From CAWELS01 sp964468205 (GTDB lineage: Bacteria > Acidobacteriota > Terriglobia > Bryobacterales > Bryobacteraceae): a stretch of DNA of 64,000 nucleotides. The notes under the pieces were generated by a model. It was not told the DNA's origin. It was given only the letters and a program-made list of their open reading frames with translations, and made no database searches. Shown here one piece after another: positions 37,520 through 47,472 of this stretch; within the stretch, counting starts at the first letter, position 1, and each line of letters opens with the position of its first letter. Position numbers and translations under genes: made by a program. The DNA lies in contig CAYXVG010000022.1 in the NCBI GenBank assembly GCA_964468205.1, positions 39,693 through 103,692 on the forward strand, in the 5' to 3' direction.

Positions 37520-38914
37520 CTAGTTCCAGCGGCCCTTCAACCCATACTTCATCTTCTCTAGCGGCGGGTAATAGTCCGGATTTGGAAACGTCATCTGCGC
37601 GCCTACGTCCTCCCGCCACGCCTTCAGCTTCGAGTGCAGCTCCGCGGCCCGGCCGGGAAAGGCCCCGGTTAGATCCGTCCGCTCGCCCGGGTCATCGGCC
37701 AGATTATAGAGTTCCAGACGCCCGTCCTCGAAGAATTCGATCAGCTTCCACACCCCCTGCCGGATCGCCCCCGCCGGCGGACTTCCCGCGTTCGAGTAGT
37801 GGGGATAATGCCAGTAGAGAGTGTCGCGATCCGGCACGCCAGTCCCTTTGAGCAGCGGAACCAGGCTAAGACCGTCGCTGAAGTGTCCGTCCGCGTCCGC
37901 CACGCCGGTCATCTCGAGAATCGTCGGATAGAAGTCAACGCTCGACACCAGCGTTTCGCAAACGGCGCCGGCTTCCACCACGCCGGGCCACTTCACGATC
38001 AGCGGCTCGCGAATACCGGCCTCGTAAACCCAACCCTTGCCTCGCCGGAAGCCGCCGTTGAAAGCCAGCCTCTCGACACCGCCGTTGTCGGAGAAGAAAA
38101 AGAAGACCGTCCGCTCCGTCAGACCCAGTTCTTCGAGCTTGGCCACCAGACGGCCTACACACTGGTCCACTCCCTCCACCATGGCGGCGTAATGCGCGTT
38201 GTTCCGCCCGCTGGGATCCCGTCGCTTCTCGTACTTCGCCACCAGGTCCGGCCGGCCCTCGATCGGACTGTGAACCGCGTACAGAGGCAGATAAAGGAAA
38301 AAAGGCTGGTTCCGGTTCGCCTCAATGAACCGCTCGCTCTCGGCCGCCAGCCGGTCCGTAAGATAGTCGCCCGGTTTCGCATTCGGAATCGGCAGCACCG
38401 GGTGCGGCGCAATCATCTTCCGGTGATGGCCCCAGTGGCCCCCGGCGAAGTTCACATCGAAGCCGCGTTTCTCCGGCAGATACTCGTCTGCCCCAAGGTG
38501 CCACTTCCCGATGGAAGCCGTGGCATAACCCGCCGCCCGCAGCGGCTCGGCGAGCACCGTCTCGCGCAGCGGCAAGCCGTCCGGGAGCTGCGCCTGAAAC
38601 ACCTTCGCGTGCGGCAGAAAGTTACCCGACAGGTACTGCGTCACACCCACCCGTGCCGGCCAGCGGCCCGTCAGAATGCTCGCCCGCGTCGGCGAGCAAT
38701 TTGGCGCCGCCGCGTAAGCGTCCGTGAAGCGCATGCCGGCCGCAGCCAGATTATCGATGTGTGGCGTCTCGTGGTACTCATTGCCGTAAATCGCTGTATC
38801 GGCGTACCCCATGTCGTCGACCACCAGAAAGATCACGTTGAGAGGCGCCGCCGACAACGAAGATATGAGCGCCGTAAGCACAAGCGCCCCAAGTCCAAGA
38901 AGTACTCTAACCAT
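37520..38914 (-). CDS. Secreted sulfatase
   Basis: The signal peptide (VRVLLGLGALVLTALISSLSA) is followed by the arylsulfatase fold. LNVIFLVVDDMGYADTAIYG holds the Asp metal pair; the formylglycine motif NCSPTRASILTGRWP has Cys at residue 73, then GKWHLG, HSPIEGRP and FFFSDNGGVERL with the conserved Asp and Asn. The CxPxR motif predicts maturation by a formylglycine-generating enzyme. It should hydrolyse sulphate esters, probably on polysaccharides; the substrate is not deducible. The length (464) and closing YYPPLEKMKYG are family-typical. It converges with the toroid gene (51-base gap). Confidence 0.93.
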   Translation of the reverse strand: MVRVLLGLGALVLTALISSLSAAPLNVIFLVVDDMGYADTAIYGNEYHETPHIDNLAAAGMRFTDAYAAAPNCSPTRASILTGRWPARVGVTQYLSGNFLPHAKVFQAQLPDGLPLRETVLAEPLRAAGYATASIGKWHLGADEYLPEKRGFDVNFAGGHWGHHRKMIAPHPVLPIPNAKPGDYLTDRLAAESERFIEANRNQPFFLYLPLYAVHSPIEGRPDLVAKYEKRRDPSGRNNAHYAAMVEGVDQCVGRLVAKLEELGLTERTVFFFFSDNGGVERLAFNGGFRRGKGWVYEAGIREPLIVKWPGVVEAGAVCETLVSSVDFYPTILEMTGVADADGHFSDGLSLVPLLKGTGVPDRDTLYWHYPHYSNAGSPPAGAIRQGVWKLIEFFEDGRLELYNLADDPGERTDLTGAFPGRAAELHSKLKAWREDVGAQMTFPNPDYYPPLEKMKYGLKGRWN

Positions 38915-39047
38915 GCGGCCATTCTATCGCTCTCGCCTTCTTCCATCGCCTTTCGTTCAGCTTTTCATCTCCACTGGCCGATACGGATCATAGGAGGCGA
39001 TGCCGTCGGTGGGGCCGAAAGAAGCGTGGCGTGCGGCGCGCCACACC

Positions 39048-39076
39048 TTGACCGGCAAATTGGATTACGATATTCT
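39048..39076 (+). promoter_or_regulatory. Candidate promoter for hybrid histidine kinase gene
   Basis: TTGACC (39048-39053, five of six) and TATTCT (39071-39076, four of six) are 17 bases apart in the 237-base gap between the divergent sulfatase and kinase genes. The kinase ATG is 76 bases downstream. The rest of the gap shows no further gene or repeat. Confidence 0.45.
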
Positions 39077-39151
39077 TGACCTCATAATCCATTATTTCCC
39101 GCCACCCGGAGGATTCCCCTGAACTGCAGCCTCCGGAGTATTGAGTTCCGC

Positions 39152-42100
39152 ATGCGGCGTTACATGTATCTCGCGGGCGCGGTTTGGACGGTGGCGATTG
39201 CCATTTCGCTCACCTGGAACCTCCGCCAGAGCCGGCACAACCTTGTCGAGCTGGCTTGCACTCAGGCACGGACCACCATCATCGAAGGCCGTCTCTGGAT
39301 CGAGTCGCTCGACAGGTTGCGCACCGCGGAGCCGCCCTCTGACCTCCACCTGGACCACATCGCGGAGCAAATCGCGCGCACCCCTCTCCATCGGGAACCA
39401 GATCCGCCAGGCTCACTGCCGCACCGCCATGCTGCCCAGCAGCCCGGCGGAATTCGAGGTCACCTCACCAGTCTCGCGCCGTCGTCTCCCCGCACCGCGC
39501 CCGACCCCTGGGAGCGGCGTGCGCTCGAACGCCTCTCCGCCGGAACCCGGGAAGTCGCCTCGTTGGAAAGGCTCGACGGCGCCGAGTACCTGCGAATGAT
39601 GTTGCCGATGGAGGCCGAGGAGAGTTGCCTCGGCTGTCACACCGGACAGGGCCACGAACTGGGCAGCCTGATCGGAGGTCTGAGCGTCGCCGTCCCCTTC
39701 GCGCCGCTCCGCGCGCTCGAACGCTCTCACTACGTCCCCTACACCTCCGGACATGCCGGCACCTGGCTCCTCGGGCTGGCCGGCATCGTTTTCGCCGGCC
39801 GCCAGGCCGGCCGCCGTCTGAATGAGCAGCGCCTCGTCCAGAACGAGCTTCGCCGGCGCAACGAGTTCATCGGGGCTGTCCTCGAGAAACTGCCTGTCGG
39901 TGTCGCGGTGATGTCCGGCGGCGCTGTTCAGTATGTGAATCAGCGGTTCCTCGACATCTACCGCCGGCCGCGGCAGGAACTGACCACCGGAGACCGGTTC
40001 TTTGAACAGGCCTTCACCGACCGGGAATACCGCGAACAAGTCCGCCAGCGAATCCGCGGCGACATTGCCAGCAACGACCCCTCCCGGCAGCACTGGAAGG
40101 GTCTTCGTCTTACTACAGGGTCCGGCGAGGAACGCATCTGCGATGTCAGCGCCGTTTCCGTGCCCGGCCAGGATCTGACGATCTTCATGGTGGAGGACGT
40201 CACGGAACGCGTGCGCGCGGCAAACGACCTGCACTGCACCCTCGTCCGGCTCGAGGCGCTGGTGGAAAACGCGGAGTACGGTATCTTGTTCGAGGATGAA
40301 AGCCGCCGGGTGGGGATCGCCAATCCCGCGTTCTGCAGGCTGTTCGGGATCGCCGAACCCGATCAGATTCGCGGCGCTCACGGTCCCACCGCCGCCGCAA
40401 GCTGCAAGGATATCTTCGCCGATCCGGACGGCTTCCTTGCCGGCATCGAACGGCGTCTCGCCGGCCGCCGCCCAGCGCTCGCCGAAGAGCTCGCTCTCGC
40501 CGACGGGCGTATATTCGAGCGGGACTATGTCCCCGTAACGGTCGACCGGCAAACACAGGGTAGCTTCTGGATCTACCGCGACATCACCGACCGCAAACGC
40601 GCCGAGCAGGCGCTGCGGGAGAGCGAAGCAAAACTGTCCGCGGTATTCCGCGCGGCGCCCGTCATCCTCGCGCTGCTGGACCGGGATCTCCGCCTGCGGA
40701 CCATCAACCAGCAGGATGGTTTAGCTACTGCCGGGCTGCCTTCCGGGAGCGTGATCGGCCTGCGTCCCGGCGATGCGCTCCGCTGCCGGAACGCGATCGA
40801 AGCCGCGAATGGCTGTGGTTCCGGCCCGGCCTGCGATAGCTGCGTCGTGCGCGAAGCCGTCGTGCATACGGCCCGCACCGGAGAGCCGCGCCGGGGAGTG
40901 CGGGCGTCCCTTCAAGTGGAAGCCACCGGAGGCGTCGAGGATCTCCACCTCCTGCTCTCCACCGGACAGGTGGAAACCGCCGCCGAAACATTTACTCTGG
41001 TTTGCCTCGAAGATATCACCCCGTTGGTACGGATCGAGTCCGCCCTCCTCGAAAGCGAGAAGAGGTACCGCACCCTAGCCGATGCCAGCGCGGTGGGCAT
41101 CTGGCACATCACCCCGGAGGGGAAAACCGTCTACGTGAACGCGGCCATGCTCGAGATGCTCGAACTTGACAGCCCCAACGAAATGGGCGATCTTAGCTAC
41201 CACGAGTTCTTCACCCCCGCCTCACAACGAGTAATTGCCCGCGAGCTGCCCAAGCGGCGGAATGGCGAGAGCAGCGTCTACGAGGTTGAGTTCGAAGGCG
41301 CGCGCGGTACCCGGCGGCGCCTCACAGTCTGTGGAGCGCCGCTGCTCGATTCCAGTGGCAAACTCACCGGGATGATCGGTACCTTCATCGATGTCACGGA
41401 ACGCCGCCGCACGGAAGCCGAACGGAACCGCTTCTTCCGCTTGTCGCAAGACCCCATCGTCATTTGCGATCAAACCGGCATGATTCGCCAGGCAAACCCT
41501 GCTATGGCTCAAGCTGTCGGCCTCGACGAAACCGAGCTGCGCGGAACTCTTCTTTCTGAACACGTCCACCCGGACAGCCGGGCCGCGGCCGAAGCCGCGC
41601 TTGCCGGCTTGAACCGGGGGCGCCCCGTTGATGGTCTTGAACTGCTCATACCGACGGCCGGCGGTTCCACCCGCTGGTATTCCTGGAACGTCGCGCCCGC
41701 TCTCGAAGAGAATCGTATTTACGCCATCGGCCGGGACATCACAGACCGCAAGCTGGCCTCCGAAGAACTCCGCCGCGCCAAGGAAGCCGCCGAGGAAGCC
41801 AACCGCTTGAAAAGCGAATTCCTCGCCAACATAAGCCACGAAATCCGCACCCCGCTCAACGGCATCATCGGCATGACCGGCCTGCTCACGGACTCCGGCC
41901 TCGTCGCCGAACAGGGCGAGTTCGCCACCGCCGCACACCGCAGCGCGGAATCGTTGCTCGCCCTCGTGAACGAGGTGCTCGACTTCTCCAAGGTGGAAGC
42001 GGGTAAAATGGAGGTCGAAGCCGTGGACTTCGATCCGCGGCAGTTGATCGCCGAGGTCGACGATCTCGTCTCGTTCCCAGCCCGCGAAAAAGACCTCGAG

Positions 42101-42961
42101 TATTCCTCCTACGTCGACCCGGCCGTGCCCGCCCGCCTCCGGGGCGACCTCGCCCACCTTCGGAGCGTACTCGTGAATCTGGCCGCCAACGCCATCAAGT
42201 TCACCACCGCGGGTTGCGTCGAGATTCGCGCGCGGCCCTGTCCGGAGCCCGGCGGCTCCACTCCGTGTTTCTGCTTCTCCGTGAGCGATACCGGGATCGG
42301 CATTGCGGCCGAGCGCCTTCCCGACCTCTTCCATCCGTTCACCCAGGCCGATTCCTCCACCACCCGAAAGTTCGGCGGCACCGGCCTGGGGCTCTCCATC
42401 TCGAAAAGTCTCGTCGAGCTGATGGGCGGAGAGATCGGCGTCCAGACCGAAGTCGGCAGAGGCTCGCGCTTCTGGTTCCGGCTACCGCTTGAGCCGGCCT
42501 GCAAGACCATACCGGAGGAGCCATCAACTGAGATCGCCCCCGGCCCGCTGCGAACAGCCGGCGGCCGCCCGCCGCGGGTGCTCGTGGTCGAGGATAACTT
42601 CATCAACCAACGAGTCCTGCTGACCCTACTCCAGAAACGGGGCTGCCACGCGGACGCCGTCGCCAACGGGCACGAGGCCATCCACCAACTCGCCGCCGTC
42701 CCCTACGACGTGGTCCTCATGGATTGCCAGATGCCGGAAATGGACGGCTTCGAGGCCACGCGGATAATACGCAATCGCGACTCCTCCGTGCTCGACCACG
42801 ACATCCCCGTCATCGCCATCACCGCCAGCGCCATGTCCGGCGACCGGGACCTCTGCGCCAAAGCCGGAATGGACGACTACCTCTCCAAACCCGTTGCCCC
42901 CGACCAACTCGTCAAAACACTTCACGTCTGGCTGACCGGAGCCGTCAACTCCGGGAGTTGA
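39152..42961 (+). CDS. Hybrid sensor histidine kinase with haem-type DUF3365 sensor and multiple PAS domains
   Basis: The 1269-residue protein has a membrane segment (6-24) and a DUF3365/Tll0287-like sensor. That sensor contains IRGHLTSLAPSSPRTAPDPWE and the c-type haem site CLGCH (159-163). A second membrane helix lies at about 203-218. Several PAS domains follow (for example FIGAVLEKLPVGVAVM, LEALVENAEYGILF, YRTLADASAVGIWHITPEGK, RLSQDPIVICDQTG). The HisKA site is SHEIRTPLNGIIG, with the phospho-accepting His at 896. The HATPase has NAIKFT, DTGIGI and GGTGLGLSIS. The receiver (RVLVVEDNFINQ) has its Asp at 1191 in MDCQMPEMDG. It should autophosphorylate in response to periplasmic redox or gas signals, then pass phosphate to the receiver; the downstream target is unknown. 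Confidence 0.92.
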   Translation: MRRYMYLAGAVWTVAIAISLTWNLRQSRHNLVELACTQARTTIIEGRLWIESLDRLRTAEPPSDLHLDHIAEQIARTPLHREPDPPGSLPHRHAAQQPGGIRGHLTSLAPSSPRTAPDPWERRALERLSAGTREVASLERLDGAEYLRMMLPMEAEESCLGCHTGQGHELGSLIGGLSVAVPFAPLRALERSHYVPYTSGHAGTWLLGLAGIVFAGRQAGRRLNEQRLVQNELRRRNEFIGAVLEKLPVGVAVMSGGAVQYVNQRFLDIYRRPRQELTTGDRFFEQAFTDREYREQVRQRIRGDIASNDPSRQHWKGLRLTTGSGEERICDVSAVSVPGQDLTIFMVEDVTERVRAANDLHCTLVRLEALVENAEYGILFEDESRRVGIANPAFCRLFGIAEPDQIRGAHGPTAAASCKDIFADPDGFLAGIERRLAGRRPALAEELALADGRIFERDYVPVTVDRQTQGSFWIYRDITDRKRAEQALRESEAKLSAVFRAAPVILALLDRDLRLRTINQQDGLATAGLPSGSVIGLRPGDALRCRNAIEAANGCGSGPACDSCVVREAVVHTARTGEPRRGVRASLQVEATGGVEDLHLLLSTGQVETAAETFTLVCLEDITPLVRIESALLESEKRYRTLADASAVGIWHITPEGKTVYVNAAMLEMLELDSPNEMGDLSYHEFFTPASQRVIARELPKRRNGESSVYEVEFEGARGTRRRLTVCGAPLLDSSGKLTGMIGTFIDVTERRRTEAERNRFFRLSQDPIVICDQTGMIRQANPAMAQAVGLDETELRGTLLSEHVHPDSRAAAEAALAGLNRGRPVDGLELLIPTAGGSTRWYSWNVAPALEENRIYAIGRDITDRKLASEELRRAKEAAEEANRLKSEFLANISHEIRTPLNGIIGMTGLLTDSGLVAEQGEFATAAHRSAESLLALVNEVLDFSKVEAGKMEVEAVDFDPRQLIAEVDDLVSFPAREKDLEYSSYVDPAVPARLRGDLAHLRSVLVNLAANAIKFTTAGCVEIRARPCPEPGGSTPCFCFSVSDTGIGIAAERLPDLFHPFTQADSSTTRKFGGTGLGLSISKSLVELMGGEIGVQTEVGRGSRFWFRLPLEPACKTIPEEPSTEIAPGPLRTAGGRPPRVLVVEDNFINQRVLLTLLQKRGCHADAVANGHEAIHQLAAVPYDVVLMDCQMPEMDGFEATRIIRNRDSSVLDHDIPVIAITASAMSGDRDLCAKAGMDDYLSKPVAPDQLVKTLHVWLTGAVNSGS

Positions 42962-42972
42962 TCCCGCGGGCC

Positions 42973-42985
42973 GCCGCAATGCGGC
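42973..42985 (+). terminator. Weak hairpin between convergent kinase and cyclase genes
   Basis: GCCGC (42973-42977) and GCGGC (42981-42985) close around AAT in the 50-base gap between the kinase stop and the end of the cyclase gene. There is no T-run, so it is a tentative call. Confidence 0.25.
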
Positions 42986-43011
42986 CGCCGTCCAGCAGCC
43001 TCGAATCCCGC

Positions 43012-45075
43012 TCACTGCCCCTTCTGCTCGAAATAGCTCCGGACCCGTCCCAGTGCCATCAGCGGAAAGTAATGCCGGTAGAGATTGTAGTTAATCATGA
43101 AGGCGCGCTGCAGCTCCAGCCCTTGGCGCAGTTCACCGGCTTTTTGACTCACGTCAACGCGCGCTCCAACGCTGTATCCTGGAAAGCCCGTGCCAGTGTA
43201 CTGCGACTGTTCCCAGGTACCATCCCGCTGGGTCGCGATCAGGTAATCCGCGCCCCGTTGAATCGCCTCGTCGTACCGCGAGTCCCCCATGGCCACCAGC
43301 GCCATCAGCGCCCACCCGGTTTGCGAAGGGGTGCTGTCGCCGACCCCGCGCAGACTATCGTCCATATAGGAGGCCGGCGTCTCGCCCCAGCCCCCGTCCG
43401 AATTCTGGTGCCCGGCGACCCAATCGCCGGCAAGGCGAATATAAGGTTGTCTCATGTCCTCGCCGATCACCCGCAACGCGGGGAGGACGGCCGCGGTTCC
43501 GTAGATGTGGTTCACCCCCCACCGGCCGAACCAACTCCCCTCCGGCTCCTGCTCGCGCTGGATGTAGGCCAGTGCGTTGGCCACCACCGGATGGCTGCGG
43601 CGGTAGCCCAGCAGACCAAGGGCCTCGACAACGTGCGCGGTCACGTCCACGCTGGGCGGGTCGAGCAGTTCTCCGAAGTCGGCGAACGGAATCCGCGTCA
43701 ACAACCAGCGGTTGTTGTCCCGGTCGAAGGCCGCCCAGCCGCCGTTCTCGGACTGCATCGCCACCATCCACTCGGTCGCCAGTTCGATCGCTTCATTCAC
43801 CCTTCGGGCGTTCGGCAAGTAGTCCCTTAACCGAGCCAGCAAGCAAATCGCCACCGCCGTGTCATCCACGTCCGGATAATGGCGGTTGGCCCGCTGAAAA
43901 GCCCAGCCGCCGCCGCGCGCGTCGCGAACGTAAACCTTCCAGTCGCCCCAGGCCCGCACCTGCTGGTCGAGCAGCCAGTCCGTCGCTTTTAGCAGCGCTG
44001 GTGACGGCTCGAACACCGGCTTGCTGTCAAAAAGCGCCTGCATCGACAGGATCGTGTCCCAAACAGGAGACTCCGACGCCTGAAGGTAGACGCTGCCGTC
44101 CTCCTTTTCGTACGACCAGTGCTTGTCGAAGGCGCGGAGTCCGGAGCGGATTACCGGATGGTTTAAGCTGTAGCCCTCCACCCGCAGCGCCATCAACGAG
44201 TAAATCCACGGCGGCTGAATACCGCTCCACGCCCCGTCGGCTTCCTGCCGCGAGATGATCCACTCCACACACTGCTTGATCGCGATTTTACGCCCCGGTT
44301 GAATCTTGATCGGAGCATAGGCGGCTAGCAGCCTGTCCAGCCCGTGGAACACTCCCTCCCAGGAGGCCCACCCCTTGGCTCGCGGCAATCCATAATCGAA
44401 GTTCTCGCGGCCTTCCGGGAATAGCTCGTCCAGCCGCCGGTCGGGCGGAAGCCGCCGCACGGGACGCCGCGCGGACAGAATGCACAGCGGCACAATCGTG
44501 CCACGGGCCCAGGAGGCGAACTGGTAAATGTTGAACGGGGCCCACGACGGCAGCAATATCAATTCGGGAGGCAGCGTTGGTGTCTGCTCCCACGGCCACT
44601 CGCCGATCAGCGCCAGCCAGTATCGCGTGAAATTCCGGATCTGCGTCAGCCCCCCGTTTTCGAAGATCCACCTTCGCGCCCGCGTCAGGCGTTCGTCGTC
44701 CGGCGGGATTCCGGCCGAGCGCAGCGCCGCATAGCACTCCACGGTGGTATTGATATCTCCACGAGGCGCTTTCTCGTACACCTCCCACGCTCCATCCGGA
44801 CGTTGCTCGCCCAGGATGCTGCGCACCACCTTCTGATACTTGGGATCGTTCTCCACACCCAGGAAGTGCATGGCCAGCACCCACTGCGCCTCCATGCAGG
44901 AGTTACTCTCCAGCATGCCCACCCAGAAGCCGTCTTCTTCCTGGCTGTCAATCAGCCACTGGCGTGCGGCTTGGATAGCGGCCGCCAGCGATGTCTGCCC
45001 GGAGTCTTGCACGGGCTCCGGAACCGCTGTTGCGAGGGCTGCAACGTCGGCAGGCTCAGCTTCGCTCAACTTCAC
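43012..45075 (-). CDS. shc: Squalene-hopene cyclase
   Basis: The 687-residue protein has the catalytic DXDD motif as DVDD (residues 402-405) and many QW-type repeats (QEEDGFWVG, QRPDGAWEVY, QEADGAWSG, QSENGGWAAF, QNSDGGWGET, QRDGTWEQ). It cyclises squalene to hopene or diplopterol at the membrane, giving hopanoids. Length is family-typical. The GTG at 45075 has AGGAGG only one base away, while the in-frame TTG at 45069 has it seven bases away, so translation may begin at 45069. The upstream gap (45076-45298) holds no gene that I can see. Confidence 0.95.
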   Translation of the reverse strand: MKLSEAEPADVAALATAVPEPVQDSGQTSLAAAIQAARQWLIDSQEEDGFWVGMLESNSCMEAQWVLAMHFLGVENDPKYQKVVRSILGEQRPDGAWEVYEKAPRGDINTTVECYAALRSAGIPPDDERLTRARRWIFENGGLTQIRNFTRYWLALIGEWPWEQTPTLPPELILLPSWAPFNIYQFASWARGTIVPLCILSARRPVRRLPPDRRLDELFPEGRENFDYGLPRAKGWASWEGVFHGLDRLLAAYAPIKIQPGRKIAIKQCVEWIISRQEADGAWSGIQPPWIYSLMALRVEGYSLNHPVIRSGLRAFDKHWSYEKEDGSVYLQASESPVWDTILSMQALFDSKPVFEPSPALLKATDWLLDQQVRAWGDWKVYVRDARGGGWAFQRANRHYPDVDDTAVAICLLARLRDYLPNARRVNEAIELATEWMVAMQSENGGWAAFDRDNNRWLLTRIPFADFGELLDPPSVDVTAHVVEALGLLGYRRSHPVVANALAYIQREQEPEGSWFGRWGVNHIYGTAAVLPALRVIGEDMRQPYIRLAGDWVAGHQNSDGGWGETPASYMDDSLRGVGDSTPSQTGWALMALVAMGDSRYDEAIQRGADYLIATQRDGTWEQSQYTGTGFPGYSVGARVDVSQKAGELRQGLELQRAFMINYNLYRHYFPLMALGRVRSYFEQKGQ

Positions 45076-45298
45076 TCCTCCTTCTCACTGATCCGAAACG
45101 CCGCCGGCACGATTATGCCGCGGCAACAGACTGCCGTTCCCCGCCGGGCGCTCAAGAATAGCTTTCCGCGGAGAACTGGGGAGCCGGCCAAATGCCCGTT
45201 GGTTGCGGGCATGCCCCGATGGCGCGCCTCCGCATTTCTAATTCTACCAGGATGCTGCCGGAGCAAGAAAGTTACACTGTTCGCCGCCAGGATGACAT

Positions 45299-47404
45299 CT
45301 ATCGTCTTATCAACCCCTTAGGGACCTCGCGCCGGCGCGGACGGGGCTCCGGGACAAGGCGGGAGAGCGGCACGCTGCTGGCAATGTGAACTGTGCCATC
45401 GAGCGAACACGAAACCAAACGCAAGCCGTCGGGACTCCAATCCAAATCCCACACCGCCCCGTCGTGCGGCGTGAGGGACAGAACCCGCGCGCCTGAGCTA
45501 GTCTCCCATAGACGGATCTCCTGTCCGCCGGACGCCAGACGCGCCGTTGACGGATGAAACCGTATCCGCGAGATCGCTTCATCATGGGCCTTGATGGACC
45601 TTTGAAACTCCAGCGTGCGCGCGTTCCACAACCGGATCTCGCCCTCCGATGAAGCGGCCGCGATCCATGTCCCGTCCGGGCTGAAGTCCACCGAGAGGGC
45701 GCGCCCCCGGAGTCCGGCCAGGGCGCCCTCGAATGTCCCGTTCCGCCCGTCCCACAACCGCACCGGCCCATCGCTCGCGGCCGTCGCGAAGCGCCGGCCG
45801 TCCGGCGAATAAACGACGTCGTTCACGGCCCCGCTGTGCCCGCCGGTCTCGGCTATCAGAACCCCTCGCGAAGGGTCCCACAGCCGCGCTGTCTCGTCAT
45901 AGGACGCCGAGGCCAGCCGCGTTCCGTCGGGGCTGTACGCAAGCGCGACCACCGGCGCGCCGTGCCCTTCGAGCACACGGACCGCATCGCCGGATTCTGC
46001 GTTCCAGATGCGCACGGTGCGGTCGTTCGAACCGCTAGCCAGGTATTGTCCGTCCGGCGAGAACGCGACCGCTACCACCGGGCTTGGCCGGCCACCCACT
46101 CCGTGCCCTTTGAGTGTCATCTCGGAGCTTTGCGTCGCGGCCGCCCATAACCGGACATTCCCGTCGTGCCCTACCGTCGCCACGCTCCGGCCGTCCGGTG
46201 AAAACGCCGCCCCGTAAGCTCCACGTCCCAAGTCCAGAACCGGCGGCTGGTATACCGTGTGGCGGGCGTCCCAGATCTTCACTGACCCGTTCGCCCCACC
46301 GCTGGCGACCCAGCTCCCGTCGGGACTCACCGCCGCCGCCTGGACCGCGCTTGTGTGCCCCCGCAACAGTGCCAGGGGCTCCCCGCTCACCGCATCCCAT
46401 ACGCGAACCGTGCCGTCGTTTGACGAGCTGGCCAACTGCATTCCACCGGGATAGAACGAAACGTCGTTCACCTCTCCGGTGTGTTCCCGGAGAACGAACC
46501 GCTCGCTCCAACCGGCCGTTTCCCACACTCGCACAGTCCGATCCTCTCCGGCGGAGGCGAGGTAGCGGCCGTCGCGGCTCAGGGCTATGTTGGCGATGCG
46601 TCCCTCGTGCCCCGTCAGTGTTTTAAGCCTCTTTCCCGAAATCGTCTCCCAGATGTAGATGCTGCCATCCCACCCCCCGCCGATCACCTCCGTTCCGTCC
46701 GCCGAGAATATGGCGGCGCTCAAAGGCGCGAAACCGCCTTCGAGGGCGGCGGCCTGGGTTCTGCTGGCCGCATCGTAAATCCACACCACTCCCGTCCCGG
46801 GAGGCTGTTCGGTGGAGCGCCGGTATGAGCAGATGGCCAGCAGCGTTCCGTCGTCACTGAACGCGACCGAGGATACCTCGGCCGGGAACCCCTCGATCAC
46901 CGACAAGCCCCGCCCGCTCTCCACCTCCCACAACGCCACCGTTTGATCGGCCGAACCGCTCGCCAGCGTCTTCCCGTCCGGACTGAACGACAGCGACAAA
47001 ACGGCGTCCGGATGGCCCTCCATCATGGAGATCAGCTCCCATGACTCCGCGTCCCAGATCTTCAGCTCGCCGCCGGACGACCCGCTCGCCACCAGCGTTC
47101 CGTCCGGTGACCACACAACCGCTTCCACCGCGGTGTCGTGTCCCGCCAGCGTCTTCAGGCTGAAGTCAGATTGCGCGCTCAGGTAGTCCCACTCCCAGCC
47201 TCGAAACTCCTCGGGAATCGCCTCCAGCCACCGCTGGACCTCTCCGGCGCGTTCGAGCTCCAATGCGTAGCCCGCGGCCGCGATGTGTGCCAGGTAGCGC
47301 TCCGTCTCTCCGGTGATCGCGCGCTGCTGCCCGCCCGCGAGAGCGGAAAGCAGGAGCGAGATGGAGACAAGCGAAGCGATTGTTCGGCCGGTCATTTTCT
47401 CCAT
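45299..47404 (-). CDS. Secreted WD40 protein with 14 repeats (two seven-bladed propellers)
   Basis: A signal peptide (TIASLVSISLLLSALAGG) and a short helical region (LAHIAAAGYALELERAG...FRGWEWDYL) precede 14 WD40 repeats, which I counted as two seven-bladed propellers. Examples are AVVWSPDGTLVASGSSGGELKIWD and VAFSPDGQYLASGSNDRTVRIWN. Repeats keep the GH and WD anchors except in the third and last, which are longer or degenerate. WD40 propellers bind other proteins or peptides, so a scaffold role outside the cytoplasm is likely. It is preceded on the same strand by the YbjD-type nuclease gene (68-base gap). Start may be the ATG at 47395, with GGAG before it. Confidence 0.92.
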   Translation of the reverse strand: MEKMTGRTIASLVSISLLLSALAGGQQRAITGETERYLAHIAAAGYALELERAGEVQRWLEAIPEEFRGWEWDYLSAQSDFSLKTLAGHDTAVEAVVWSPDGTLVASGSSGGELKIWDAESWELISMMEGHPDAVLSLSFSPDGKTLASGSADQTVALWEVESGRGLSVIEGFPAEVSSVAFSDDGTLLAICSYRRSTEQPPGTGVVWIYDAASRTQAAALEGGFAPLSAAIFSADGTEVIGGGWDGSIYIWETISGKRLKTLTGHEGRIANIALSRDGRYLASAGEDRTVRVWETAGWSERFVLREHTGEVNDVSFYPGGMQLASSSNDGTVRVWDAVSGEPLALLRGHTSAVQAAAVSPDGSWVASGGANGSVKIWDARHTVYQPPVLDLGRGAYGAAFSPDGRSVATVGHDGNVRLWAAATQSSEMTLKGHGVGGRPSPVVAVAFSPDGQYLASGSNDRTVRIWNAESGDAVRVLEGHGAPVVALAYSPDGTRLASASYDETARLWDPSRGVLIAETGGHSGAVNDVVYSPDGRRFATAASDGPVRLWDGRNGTFEGALAGLRGRALSVDFSPDGTWIAAASSEGEIRLWNARTLEFQRSIKAHDEAISRIRFHPSTARLASGGQEIRLWETSSGARVLSLTPHDGAVWDLDWSPDGLRLVSCSLDGTVHIASSVPLSRLVPEPRPRRREVPKGLIRR

Positions 47405-47472
47405 TCTGACAGGGCGGCGGCCACACCGGAAACACCCAGTCTCGCGGCCCCGAGCCCAGCCCCGTTCCCCAC

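Noticed and set aside
39350..39480. Possible frameshift pair in the DUF3365 part of the kinase
   Set aside because: The stretch is atypical, but no alternative frame restores a better match, and flanking family motifs are in one frame.
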